The position numbers and the translations under genes are program-made. Shown one piece after another: positions 7,604-14,952 of a stretch of 64,000 nt of DNA (the stretch's first letter is position 1; each line of letters starts with the position of its first letter). A model generated the notes under the pieces. It worked only from the letters and a program-made list of their open reading frames with translations, was not told the origin of the DNA and made no database searches. The stretch comes from Nonomuraea montanisoli (GTDB lineage: Bacteria; Actinomycetota; Actinomycetes; Streptosporangiales; Streptosporangiaceae), in the NCBI RefSeq assembly GCF_013363975.1, contig NZ_JABWGN010000005.1, positions 496,001 through 560,000 on the forward strand, written 5' to 3'.

Positions 7604-8236
7604 ATGTGGATACGTGGAAGAGTGCGGCCCCTGCTGGCCGCGTTCCTCGGCATTGAGATCTCCATAATCGCGCTGGCGTCCACCGCCTCGGCCGCTTCCG
7701 TGACCACGGACGGCGAACGGCGTGTGACGCCACCAGTGATCATCAGGTCGTACTCCGTCGCCCTCCCGCGACGGGGCTCCGCCAAGCACCGTGAGGCGCG
7801 CGTGGCGGACCTTGACCAGGTCCGCGCCCGCAACGCGCCGATGGTGCGGATGTCGCACGACCTCGCCGCCGACTTCCTGGCGGAGGCGGGGATGCGCTAC
7901 AAGTCGTCGGGACACTGTACGAACCGGCGGATCTTCACCTGCACGTCGCTGGACCAGGTGCGCACCGGCACGATCAACCGGATCGTCGACCTCAAGCGCG
8001 AGAGCGACTGCCCGATCACGGTCACGGGCGGCACCGAGGCCGGCCACGCGCCGGGCCGCTTCAGCCACGGCGCCGGCTACAAGCTCGACATCTCACACAA
8101 CCGCTGCATCGACCGGTACATCACCGACCACTACCGGCAGACCAGGACGCGCGGCGACGGCTCGCCCCTGTACCGCTCGGACGCCGGCACGGTCTTCGCC
8201 GACGAGTCGGACCACTGGGACATCCTGTTCCGCTGA
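7604..8236 (+). CDS. secreted M15-like (Hedgehog/DD-peptidase fold) protein
   Basis: A 210-residue exported protein. Residues 1-31 form a signal peptide with a hydrophobic core and an ASA|AS cleavage site. The catalytic-looking part has FSHGAGYKLDI (H155 and D162) and DESDHWDI (E201, H204), matching the S-H-x-x-G-x-x-x-D and E-x-x-H zinc-site order of M15/Hedgehog-type peptidases. Four Cys (105, 113, 136, 168) may form two disulfides outside the cell. A cell-wall peptidase role is an inference. The spacing between motifs is unlike standard M15 members, so it could be a divergent or non-catalytic relative. Confidence 0.7.
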   Translation: MWIRGRVRPLLAAFLGIEISIIALASTASAASVTTDGERRVTPPVIIRSYSVALPRRGSAKHREARVADLDQVRARNAPMVRMSHDLAADFLAEAGMRYKSSGHCTNRRIFTCTSLDQVRTGTINRIVDLKRESDCPITVTGGTEAGHAPGRFSHGAGYKLDISHNRCIDRYITDHYRQTRTRGDGSPLYRSDAGTVFADESDHWDILFR

Positions 8237-8280
8237 CGGCCGCGTCCGCGACACCTTCCCGGCCGCTCCGGCCACCACGC

Positions 8281-8560
8281 TCCGCACGTACGTACGGCGC
8301 CGGCGACACACGCCCACGCCCAGAGCCGGGGAACGCACGGCCGGGCCCCGGCACACACGCCCGCGCACCGAACCCGGGGGACGCACTCCCGGGCACCGGC
8401 ACGCACGGGAGCCGAGGGACGCACGCGCCTGGACACGGAACCGGGAACACACATCCGCGCACGGAACAGCGAGCGCACGCCCGCGCACGGAGCCGGAACC
8501 ACGCCCATACGCACGCCGGAAGGGCGCACGCGGACCCTCTCAGGTCCACGCACGCCCTTG
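8281..8560. repeat. degenerate GC-rich repeat region, no gene
   Basis: The 340-bp gap between the secreted protein gene and asd has no credible gene. It is made of imperfect CACGC/CGCAC-rich repeats; for instance the 13-mer CACGCCCGCGCAC occurs at 8356-8368 and 8476-8488, with decayed copies between. Open frames here run on several frames and both strands at once, which marks them as by-products of the repeats. Confidence 0.6.
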
Positions 8561-8578
8561 ACCGTCGGAGCTACGGCG

Positions 8579-9637
8579 TCAGAGCTCGCTCGCCACCAGC
8601 TCGGCGATCTCCGCCGCGTTGAGGGCCGCGCCCTTGCGGAGGTTGTCGCCGCACACGAACAGGTCGAGCGTGTTGGGGAAGTCGAACGCCTGCCGGATCC
8701 GGCCCACGTAGGTGGGGTCGTTGCCGACCACGTCGAGCGGGGTCGGGTAGACCCCGTTGGCCGGGTCGTCCATGAGCACCACGCTCGGCGCCGCCTCCAG
8801 CACCCGGTGGGCGTCGGCGACCGTGATGTCGCGCTCGAAGCGGGCGTGGACGGCCAGCGAGTGCGTGGTCACCACGGGCACCCTGACGCAGGTCGCGGAG
8901 ACCTTGAGGTCGGGGATGCCGAGGATCTTGCGCGACTCGTTGCGGAGCTTGATCTCCTCGGAGGCCCAGCCGCCGTCCTTGTACGAGCCCGCCCACGGCA
9001 CCACGTTGAACGCGATGGGCGCCGGGAACGGCGAGTCGTCGGACAGCTTGTTGGCCAGGACCTTGCGCACGTCGCCGGCCGTCTGACCGACCGAGCGGTC
9101 GCCGGCCAGCGCCTCGACCTCGTCGTACAGCCGCGCCGAGCCGGCCACGCCGGCGCCCGACACCGCCTGGTAGGAGGCGACGACCAGCTCCTTGAGGCCG
9201 TACTCGGCGTGCAGCGCGCCCATGGCGGCCATCATCGACAGCGTGGTGCAGTTGGGCGTGGAGATGATGCCCCGGGGACGCTGACGCGCGTCCTGCGGGT
9301 TGACCTCGGGCACGACCAGCGGGACGTCCGGCTCCATGCGGAACGTGCCGGACTTGTCGATCGCGATCGCGCCGCGCCCGGCGGCGATCGGCACCCACTC
9401 GGCGGCGACCTCGTCAGGAACGTCGAAGATGGCGATGTCGATGCCTTCGAACACCTCAGGGGCGAGGGCCTGGACGACGACGTCCTCGCCGCGCACCTTC
9501 AGCGTCTTGCCCGCCGAACGCGGGGAGGCGACGAGACGGATCTCGCCCCAGATGTCGTCACGGGTGGACACGATGTCACGCATGACGGTGCCCACGGCGC
9601 CGGTGGCGCCGATCAGGGCGAGGTTGGGCCTGCTCAT
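8579..9637 (-). CDS. asd: aspartate-semialdehyde dehydrogenase
   Basis: A 352-residue enzyme that reduces aspartyl phosphate to aspartate semialdehyde with NADPH, the second step towards lysine, diaminopimelate, threonine and methionine. The NADP-binding GATGAVG is at residues 10-16. The active-site motif STPNCTT has the catalytic Cys at 130. [14 protein letters not shown] and [16 protein letters not shown] follow, with the catalytic His in the last block. The ATG overlaps the lysC stop (ATGA), so the two genes are translationally coupled, the standard actinobacterial lysC-asd operon. Confidence 0.97.
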   Translation of the reverse strand: MSRPNLALIGATGAVGTVMRDIVSTRDDIWGEIRLVASPRSAGKTLKVRGEDVVVQALAPEVFEGIDIAIFDVPDEVAAEWVPIAAGRGAIAIDKSGTFRMEPDVPLVVPEVNPQDARQRPRGIISTPNCTTLSMMAAMGALHAEYGLKELVVASYQAVSGAGVAGSARLYDEVEALAGDRSVGQTAGDVRKVLANKLSDDSPFPAPIAFNVVPWAGSYKDGGWASEEIKLRNESRKILGIPDLKVSATCVRVPVVTTHSLAVHARFERDITVADAHRVLEAAPSVVLMDDPANGVYPTPLDVVGNDPTYVGRIRQAFDFPNTLDLFVCGDNLRKGAALNAAEIAELVASEL

Positions 9638-10908
9638 CGTCCGGTACCTCCATACACCACGGCTTCGACCTGGTCGGCGTCGAGATCGAAGGCGCGGTGG
9701 GCGGCCGCCACGGCCGCGTCCACGCCGTCCTGCCCGACGATGACAGAGATGCGGATCTCCGAGGTGGAGATCATCTCGATGTTGACCCCCGCGTCGGCGA
9801 GGGCGGCGAAGAACGTCGCGGTGACGCCGGGGTGCGAGCGCATGCCCGCGCCGATCAGCGACACCTTGCCGATCTGGTCGTCGAACAGCAGCGACTCGTA
9901 GGCGATGTCACCCTGGATCTTCTTCAGTGCCGTCAACGCCGTCGAGCTGTCGGCCGTGGGCAGCGTGAAGGAGATGTCGGTGCGGCCCGTCGCCGCGGCC
10001 GAGACGTTCTGCACGATCATGTCAATGTTGATCTCGGCGTCCGCCAGAGTTTTGAAGATCGCGGCAGCCTCTCCGACCTTGTCGGGCACCCCGACAACGG
10101 TGATCTTGGCCTCGCTCCGGTCGTGCGCGACGCCGGAGATGATCGGCTGCTCCATCTCGGTTCCTTCGGTGTAAGGGTCGGAGACGACCCACGTGCCTTC
10201 CTTGGTGCTGAACGAGCTGCGTACGTGGATCGGCAGGTCGAAACGGCGAGCGTACTCGACGCACCGCAGGTGGAGGATCTTGGCCCCGCAGGCCGCCATC
10301 TCCATCATCTCGTCGTACGAGATCTTGGGGATCTTGCGGGCCGCGGACACGATGCGCGGGTCGGCGGTGAAGATCCCGTCGACGTCGGTGTAGATCTCGC
10401 ACACGTCGGCCTGCAGAGCCGCCGCGAGCGCCACCGCCGTGGTGTCGGAGCCGCCCCGGCCCAGCGTGGTGATGTCCTTGGTGTCCTGCGAGACGCCCTG
10501 GAACCCGGCCACGATCGCGATGTGGCCGCGGTCGAGCGCCTCGCGGATGCGGCTCGGCGTCACGTCGATGATGCGCGCCTTGCCGTGCGTGGAGTCGGTG
10601 ATCACGCCCGCCTGCGAGCCCGTGAACGAGCGCGCCTCGTGGCCCAGGTTGGCGATCGCCATCGCCAGCAGGGCCATAGAGATGCGCTCGCCGGAGGTCA
10701 GCAGCATGTCGAGCTCGCGGCCCGGAGGCAGCGGCGACACCTGCTCGGCCAGGTCGAGCAGCTCGTCCGTCGTGTCGCCCATGGCTGAGACGATCACGAC
10801 GACGTCGTTGCCGGCTTTTTTCGTCGCGACGATCCGCTGCGCGACCCGCTTGATGCAGGACGCGTCGGCGACGGACGAACCACCGTACTTTTGCACAACG
10901 AGCGCCAC
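9634..10908 (-). CDS. lysC: aspartate kinase (alpha and internal beta subunit)
   Basis: A 424-residue aspartokinase that phosphorylates aspartate in the first committed step of the aspartate family pathway. The kinase domain begins with [12 protein letters not shown] and contains [15 protein letters not shown] and [12 protein letters not shown]. Two ACT domains occupy the C-terminal part (from about 265), including [14 protein letters not shown] and [14 protein letters not shown], and normally bind lysine/threonine. The start is GTG 10908 after GGGAG. A TAGACT -10 box (10940-10945, minus strand) fits a short leader, with no room for a lysine riboswitch. An internal start for the beta subunit is annotated separately. 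Confidence 0.97.
   Translation of the reverse strand: MALVVQKYGGSSVADASCIKRVAQRIVATKKAGNDVVVIVSAMGDTTDELLDLAEQVSPLPPGRELDMLLTSGERISMALLAMAIANLGHEARSFTGSQAGVITDSTHGKARIIDVTPSRIREALDRGHIAIVAGFQGVSQDTKDITTLGRGGSDTTAVALAAALQADVCEIYTDVDGIFTADPRIVSAARKIPKISYDEMMEMAACGAKILHLRCVEYARRFDLPIHVRSSFSTKEGTWVVSDPYTEGTEMEQPIISGVAHDRSEAKITVVGVPDKVGEAAAIFKTLADAEINIDMIVQNVSAAATGRTDISFTLPTADSSTALTALKKIQGDIAYESLLFDDQIGKVSLIGAGMRSHPGVTATFFAALADAGVNIEMISTSEIRISVIVGQDGVDAAVAAAHRAFDLDADQVEAVVYGGTGR
10153..10167 (-). promoter_or_regulatory. internal ribosome binding site and ATG for the LysC beta subunit
   Basis: Inside lysC, GAAGGA (10167-10162 on the minus strand) lies 6 nt before an in-frame ATG (10155-10153) that begins MEQPIISGV. 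This is where the beta subunit starts in Corynebacterium and Bacillus lysC. It would yield a 173-residue regulatory subunit made of the ACT domains. Confidence 0.75.
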
Positions 10909-11019
10909 GAGAGTCTCCCGGATTGGACTGTGAGCTGCCAGTCTACTGGGGGGCTCTCATGCCACCGCTGGCCCGTACCACTATGTGGGACGGGCAGGGT
11001 CGATCCGTGGACAGGGTGG

Positions 11020-11550
11020 TCAGACCGCCGTGGTCTCCTCCGCGACGTCGAGACGCGAGTGGGCGGCCAGCGCCTGCAGGGCCCGCATCGCCGCGCCCGC
11101 GTGGTTGCCCCACGTGTTGAAGTAGGAGTACTGCCACCACCACAGCGCCTCGTGCGGCCGGCCCGCCTGGTAGTGCCGCAGCCCGTGGATGAGGTCGGCG
11201 GCCACCGCGGTCAGGTCGTCGGACAGCCGGTACGGCGTGACGTTCGTGTCCTTGTACGGGTCGAACACCTCGGCGTAGTCGTCGACCGCCCCGAGCCGCT
11301 CGGCCAGCGCGGTGCGCACGCCGTCGATGTCGGGGTCCTCACTCAGCGGAGGCTCGTTGTTGCCCGAGAGGATCACGTCCTCGTTCGCCCCGAGCTTGGC
11401 TCCCGCGAGACTCATCTGCGCGACCTCGACCAGCAGCAGCGACCAGATGGCGTCGCCGCCCTCGCCGCCCGCGACCCTGGTCAGGCCGTCCAGGTAGTTC
11501 TGTGCGTGCGCCGCGATCTCCTCGGCCAGCGCGCTCCACTGGTCAGACAT
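11020..11550 (-). CDS. DUF5063 protein
   Basis: A 176-residue acidic, mostly helical protein that I recognise as the DUF5063 protein usually found after recR in actinomycetes. Conserved-looking blocks are [41 protein letters not shown] and [19 protein letters not shown]. There is no signal peptide or membrane helix. The ATG lies inside the recR 3' end (8-bp overlap), so expression is probably coupled to recombination repair. Its biochemical role is unknown. Confidence 0.88.
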   Translation of the reverse strand: MSDQWSALAEEIAAHAQNYLDGLTRVAGGEGGDAIWSLLLVEVAQMSLAGAKLGANEDVILSGNNEPPLSEDPDIDGVRTALAERLGAVDDYAEVFDPYKDTNVTPYRLSDDLTAVAADLIHGLRHYQAGRPHEALWWWQYSYFNTWGNHAGAAMRALQALAAHSRLDVAEETTAV

Positions 11551-12142
11551 CCAACAGCCTCCGTCCTTCGAACGCCCGGCCCAGCGTCACCTCGTCGGCG
11601 TACTCCAGGTCACCGCCCACGGGCAGGCCGCTGGCCAATCGTGTCACCTTCATGCCCATCGGCTTGACCAGCCGGGCGAGATAGGTCGCCGTCGCCTCGC
11701 CCTCGAGGTTGGGGTCGGTGGCGAGGATCAGCTCCGTGACCCGGCCGTCGGCCAGGCGTGTCATGAGCTCGCGGATGCGCAGGTCGTCGGGCCCGATGCC
11801 GTCGATCGGGCTGATCGCGCCGCCGAGCACGTGGTAGGTGCCGCGGAACTCGCGCGTCTTCTCGATCGCGACGACGTCCTTGGACTCCTCCACCACGCAG
11901 ATCACATGGGTGTCGCGGCGCGGGTCGCGGCAGATCCGGCACTCCTCCTCGGAGGCCACGTTGCCGCACACCCGGCAGAACCGGGCCTTCTCCTTGACCT
12001 CCAGCAGGGCGTGCGCCAGCCGTTTGACGTCGGCCGGGTCGGCCGCCAGCAGGTGGAACGCGATGCGCTGCGCGCTCTTCGGCCCGACCCCCGGCAGCAG
12101 CCCGAGCTCGTCGATCAGGTTCTGGACGACACCTTCGTACAT
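11543..12142 (-). CDS. recR: recombination mediator RecR
   Basis: A 199-residue RecR that works with RecF/RecO to load RecA on SSB-coated gaps. It has an N-terminal helix-hairpin-helix ([18 protein letters not shown]), a four-Cys zinc finger (C56, C59, C68, C71), a Toprim core ([17 protein letters not shown] through [18 protein letters not shown]) and the C-terminal Walker-B-like region. It sits between ybaB (3 bp upstream) and the DUF5063 gene, the standard bacterial arrangement downstream of dnaX. Here, however, ybaB and dnaX are separated by a regulator gene and repeats. Confidence 0.97.
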   Translation of the reverse strand: MYEGVVQNLIDELGLLPGVGPKSAQRIAFHLLAADPADVKRLAHALLEVKEKARFCRVCGNVASEEECRICRDPRRDTHVICVVEESKDVVAIEKTREFRGTYHVLGGAISPIDGIGPDDLRIRELMTRLADGRVTELILATDPNLEGEATATYLARLVKPMGMKVTRLASGLPVGGDLEYADEVTLGRAFEGRRLLDV

Positions 12143-12145
12143 GGT

Positions 12146-12496
12146 CTAGAACCCTGGCAGCTGACCGAGACCGCCGCCGCCGAGGCCCTGCGCGAGCGGT
12201 CCGAGCTTCTCCTGCTGCAGGTCGGCCGCCGCCCGGACGGCGTCGCGGACGGCCGCGATCACCAGGTCGGCGATGGTGTCGGCGGTGTCCTGCGGGTCGC
12301 CGGCGTCGACGACACTCGGGTTGATCTTCAGTTCGAGCAGCTCTCCCGAGCCGTTGACGACCGCCGTGACGAGGCCCCCGCCGGCCGAGCCTTCGATCTG
12401 CGAGTCGTTGAGCTCCTGCTGGGCGCTCACGAGCTGCTGCTGCATGAGCTGGGCCTGCTCCAGCAGCTGCTGCAGGTTGACATCCCCTGGGTTCAC
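12146..12496 (-). CDS. YbaB/EbfC nucleoid-associated protein
   Basis: A 116-residue DNA-binding protein of the YbaB/EbfC family, which forms tweezer-like dimers and associates with the nucleoid. The family pattern is clear: [20 protein letters not shown], then [23 protein letters not shown] and [21 protein letters not shown]. The start at GTG 12496 ([10 protein letters not shown]) is preferred over ATG 12562, because it gives the family length and follows GAGGAG at 8 nt. The C terminus is Gly-rich. It is co-transcribed with recR. Confidence 0.93.
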   Translation of the reverse strand: MNPGDVNLQQLLEQAQLMQQQLVSAQQELNDSQIEGSAGGGLVTAVVNGSGELLELKINPSVVDAGDPQDTADTIADLVIAAVRDAVRAAADLQQEKLGPLAQGLGGGGLGQLPGF

Positions 12497-12821
12497 CGTC
12501 TGCGCTCCTCGTGGCTCCGCGTTCTTGACTGCCACGAGCCTACGGCGTTTGGGGCCCGTCATGTACTGGGGGCTTACCAGTGTTTCACCTCAGGTCGTTC
12601 TGTTCGGCCGGGTCCCGGCCCCCCTCCAGTGTCCGAGACCCGGCCGGCACGCCGGCCGGAGCGGCCGCGCCGGGCCGGCGTTCGGTGCCCGACCGTAGAC
12701 TCCTTCACGTTGCACACACGTTGCGATCGCCCCATCACTGTGCGCGATACGCCGAAGCACTTGCGCCGACCACCCCCGAGCACGGATGCTCGCCATACGG
12801 GTCGACTACTTGGAGTGGCCG
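12497..12821. other. intergenic region between ybaB and the GAF regulator
   Basis: No gene is supported in this 325-bp divergent gap. It holds a perfect GC hairpin (CCGGCCGG at 12640-12647 and 12652-12659, loop CACG) and a direct repeat ACGTTGC at 12707-12713 and 12718-12724. The repeat pitch of 11 bp places both copies on one DNA face, as for a regulator site before the plus-strand gene. Confidence 0.4.
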
Positions 12822-14414
12822 ATGAGTTACGCCGATCTCGATGCGTACTCCCGCCGCCTGCGCGCAGCCCACGACGACGCGCTGAGCGGAGCGGGCGGAC
12901 CCGGCGGGCCCGACCCGGCGACACGTGGCACGGCGCCCGGCCACGCCGAGCCCGCCCCGGCGGCGCGCGGCACGGCACCGCGCCCCGGTGAGGCCGACCC
13001 GGCGGCGCGCGGCAGGTCGCCGCGCCCCGGTGAGGGCACGCGGTGGCTCATCACCACCTCGTGGCACCGCTCCGTCCAGGCCGGCGTGGACCCCGAGAAC
13101 GGCCCCGCCCCCCTCAGCCTCGACCTGTCCCACCTCGGCGACGTGCGCGACGCCCACCCGCTGCGCCCCCTGCTGCCGCTGCTCACCGAGACGCTCGCGC
13201 GGATGGCCGACGAGTCCCGGCACATCGTGGTCGTCACCGACAGGGACGGCCGGGTGCTGTGGCGCGACGGCAACCTCGGCGTCATGCGCATCGCCGACCG
13301 CATCGGCCTGAGCGAGGGCCACGGCTGGTCCGAGGAGCGCATGGGCACCAACGGCATCGGCACCGCCCTCGCGGTCCTGCGCCCGGTGAACGTCTACTCC
13401 GCCGAGCACCTGCTGCGCCTGCTGCACGTCTGGTCGTGCAGCGCCGCCCCCATCGTCGATCCCGACTCGGGCGAGGTGCTGGGCTGCGTCGACGTCAGCG
13501 GCACCGCGCCCAGCCTGCACCCGGCCACCGCCGCCCTGGTCGGCGCCGTCGCCCGGCTCGCCGAGTCGCAGCTCGCCCTGCGCATGTACGAACGCGACGA
13601 GCGCCTCCTGCGCCGCTACGAGGAGCTGCGCGGCAGACCCGGGATCCTGCTGTCGGCCACCGGCCGCGTCATCGCCGGCGACCCGGGCGGCGCCCTCGGC
13701 CCCCGCGTGCGGCTCCCGGCCGACGGCGACCGCCTGCTGCTGCGCGACGGGAGAACGGTGGCGCTGGAGCCGTTCTGCGACGGCTACCTGGTGCGCGCCA
13801 CGACCACGACCGCGACGGCGCCCACGACGACGACCGCCACGATCGTGCCGCCCGCTCTCCGTCTCTGCTTCCTCGGCGAGGGCGTCCCCACGGCCGCCGT
13901 CGGCGAGCGCCGCCTGCCGCTCTCCCTGCGCCACGCCGAGATCCTCGCCCTGCTCGCGCTCCATCCCCGCGGTCTCAGCGCCGAGCAGCTCTCCTTCCAC
14001 CTGTACGGCGACGCCGGCAACCCGGTCACCATCAGGGCCGAGATCCACCGGCTGCGCGCCCAGCTCCGGGGCACCATCGGCGCCAAGCCGTACCGGCTGA
14101 CCTCCCCCGTGGAGGCCGACTTCCTGGAACTGAGACGCCTGCTGGCGGCCAACGCGCCCGCCGCGCTGGCCCGTACGTACAAGGGCCCGCTGCTGCCGCG
14201 TTCGGAGTCACCGGAGATCCGGCGCGAACGCGACGAGCTGGAGGTCCAGGTACGCGCCTGCCTTCTGCTGCACGGCTCGCCCGACGACCTGTGGACGTAC
14301 GCGCAGACCGCCAACGGGCGCGACGACCTGCAGATCCTCGAACGGCTCGCAGAGTCCTTACCCTTCGCCGACCACCGCGCCGCCGCCGCCCGAGCCCGCC
14401 TCTACACCTGCTGA
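12822..14414 (+). CDS. GAF-domain transcriptional regulator (AcoR-like N terminus)
   Basis: A 530-residue cytosolic regulator. The N-terminal part after a repetitive Ala/Arg/Gly/Pro-rich segment (about residues 30-68) has LITTSWHRSVQAGVDP, then a GAF domain with HIVVVTDRDGRVLWRDGN and GWSEERMGTNGIGTAL, as in acetoin/glycerol regulators. There is no AAA+ sigma-54 module. After a Thr-rich linker (about 326-345), the C-terminal part (SLRHAEILALLALHPRGLSAEQLSFHLYG) looks like a winged helix. ATG 12822 follows GGAG and is preferred over ATG 12786. The effector is unknown. Confidence 0.8.
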   Translation: MSYADLDAYSRRLRAAHDDALSGAGGPGGPDPATRGTAPGHAEPAPAARGTAPRPGEADPAARGRSPRPGEGTRWLITTSWHRSVQAGVDPENGPAPLSLDLSHLGDVRDAHPLRPLLPLLTETLARMADESRHIVVVTDRDGRVLWRDGNLGVMRIADRIGLSEGHGWSEERMGTNGIGTALAVLRPVNVYSAEHLLRLLHVWSCSAAPIVDPDSGEVLGCVDVSGTAPSLHPATAALVGAVARLAESQLALRMYERDERLLRRYEELRGRPGILLSATGRVIAGDPGGALGPRVRLPADGDRLLLRDGRTVALEPFCDGYLVRATTTTATAPTTTTATIVPPALRLCFLGEGVPTAAVGERRLPLSLRHAEILALLALHPRGLSAEQLSFHLYGDAGNPVTIRAEIHRLRAQLRGTIGAKPYRLTSPVEADFLELRRLLAANAPAALARTYKGPLLPRSESPEIRRERDELEVQVRACLLLHGSPDDLWTYAQTANGRDDLQILERLAESLPFADHRAAAARARLYTC

Positions 14415-14746
14415 CCCACCATGCTCCGCCCGCCCCACCTGTACCCCTGGCAGATCTACGCGCCCACCTCTATGTCTGCGGCGTCTTCTCACCTGTGCAC
14501 GGCCGCCCTCTCCGCGTCCCGCGGCTCCTTCTGGGCCTGCCGCCCCTCCAGCAGCCACACCGCCGACAAGGCCGCGCGTTCACCGTGAGGCGACCTCTCC
14601 TTTGCCCGCGCAGCTCCCACCGGCGCATCCGCACGGTTCGCGGCGGCACCATGTGAGCACACCCCCACGCCCGCTCCTGGCACCTGGAGGCGACCGTCGC
14701 GACGTGGGCACACCCCAGGGCCCGCCACTGCCTGCCCACGGACCAT

Positions 14747-14830
14747 CGCGAGCGCACGGTCGCGAGTGCATGGTCGAGAGCGCACGGTCGAGAGCGCACG
14801 GTCGAGAGCGCACGGTCGCCAATGCACGGT
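14747..14830. repeat. six tandem copies of a 14-bp unit
   Basis: Six head-to-tail copies of a unit with consensus CGAGAGCGCACGGT occupy 14747-14830, three of them identical (14775-14816), with 1-4 changes in the others. The surrounding 538-bp gap between the GAF regulator and dnaX (14415-14952) has no credible gene. Open frames there exist on both strands and are produced by the repeat. Confidence 0.85.
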
Positions 14831-14952
14831 CGCGAGAACGCGCGAACAGCCGTCACCCGGCACCGCTCACCGCAACCGCGCTCGCCGTCAGTCCGTCACC
14901 GCCGTCACGGCGAGGCCGTTTCGCCGACCGCCGCGACCGGCCGGGGCGACGG

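Noticed and set aside
10909..11019. Possible lysine riboswitch before lysC
   Set aside because: The gap is only about 110 bp and the predicted leader about 25 nt, too short for an L-box; no conserved elements were seen.
14747..14830. CRISPR array
   Set aside because: The repeats are 14 bp, directly adjacent with no spacers, and no cas genes are nearby.
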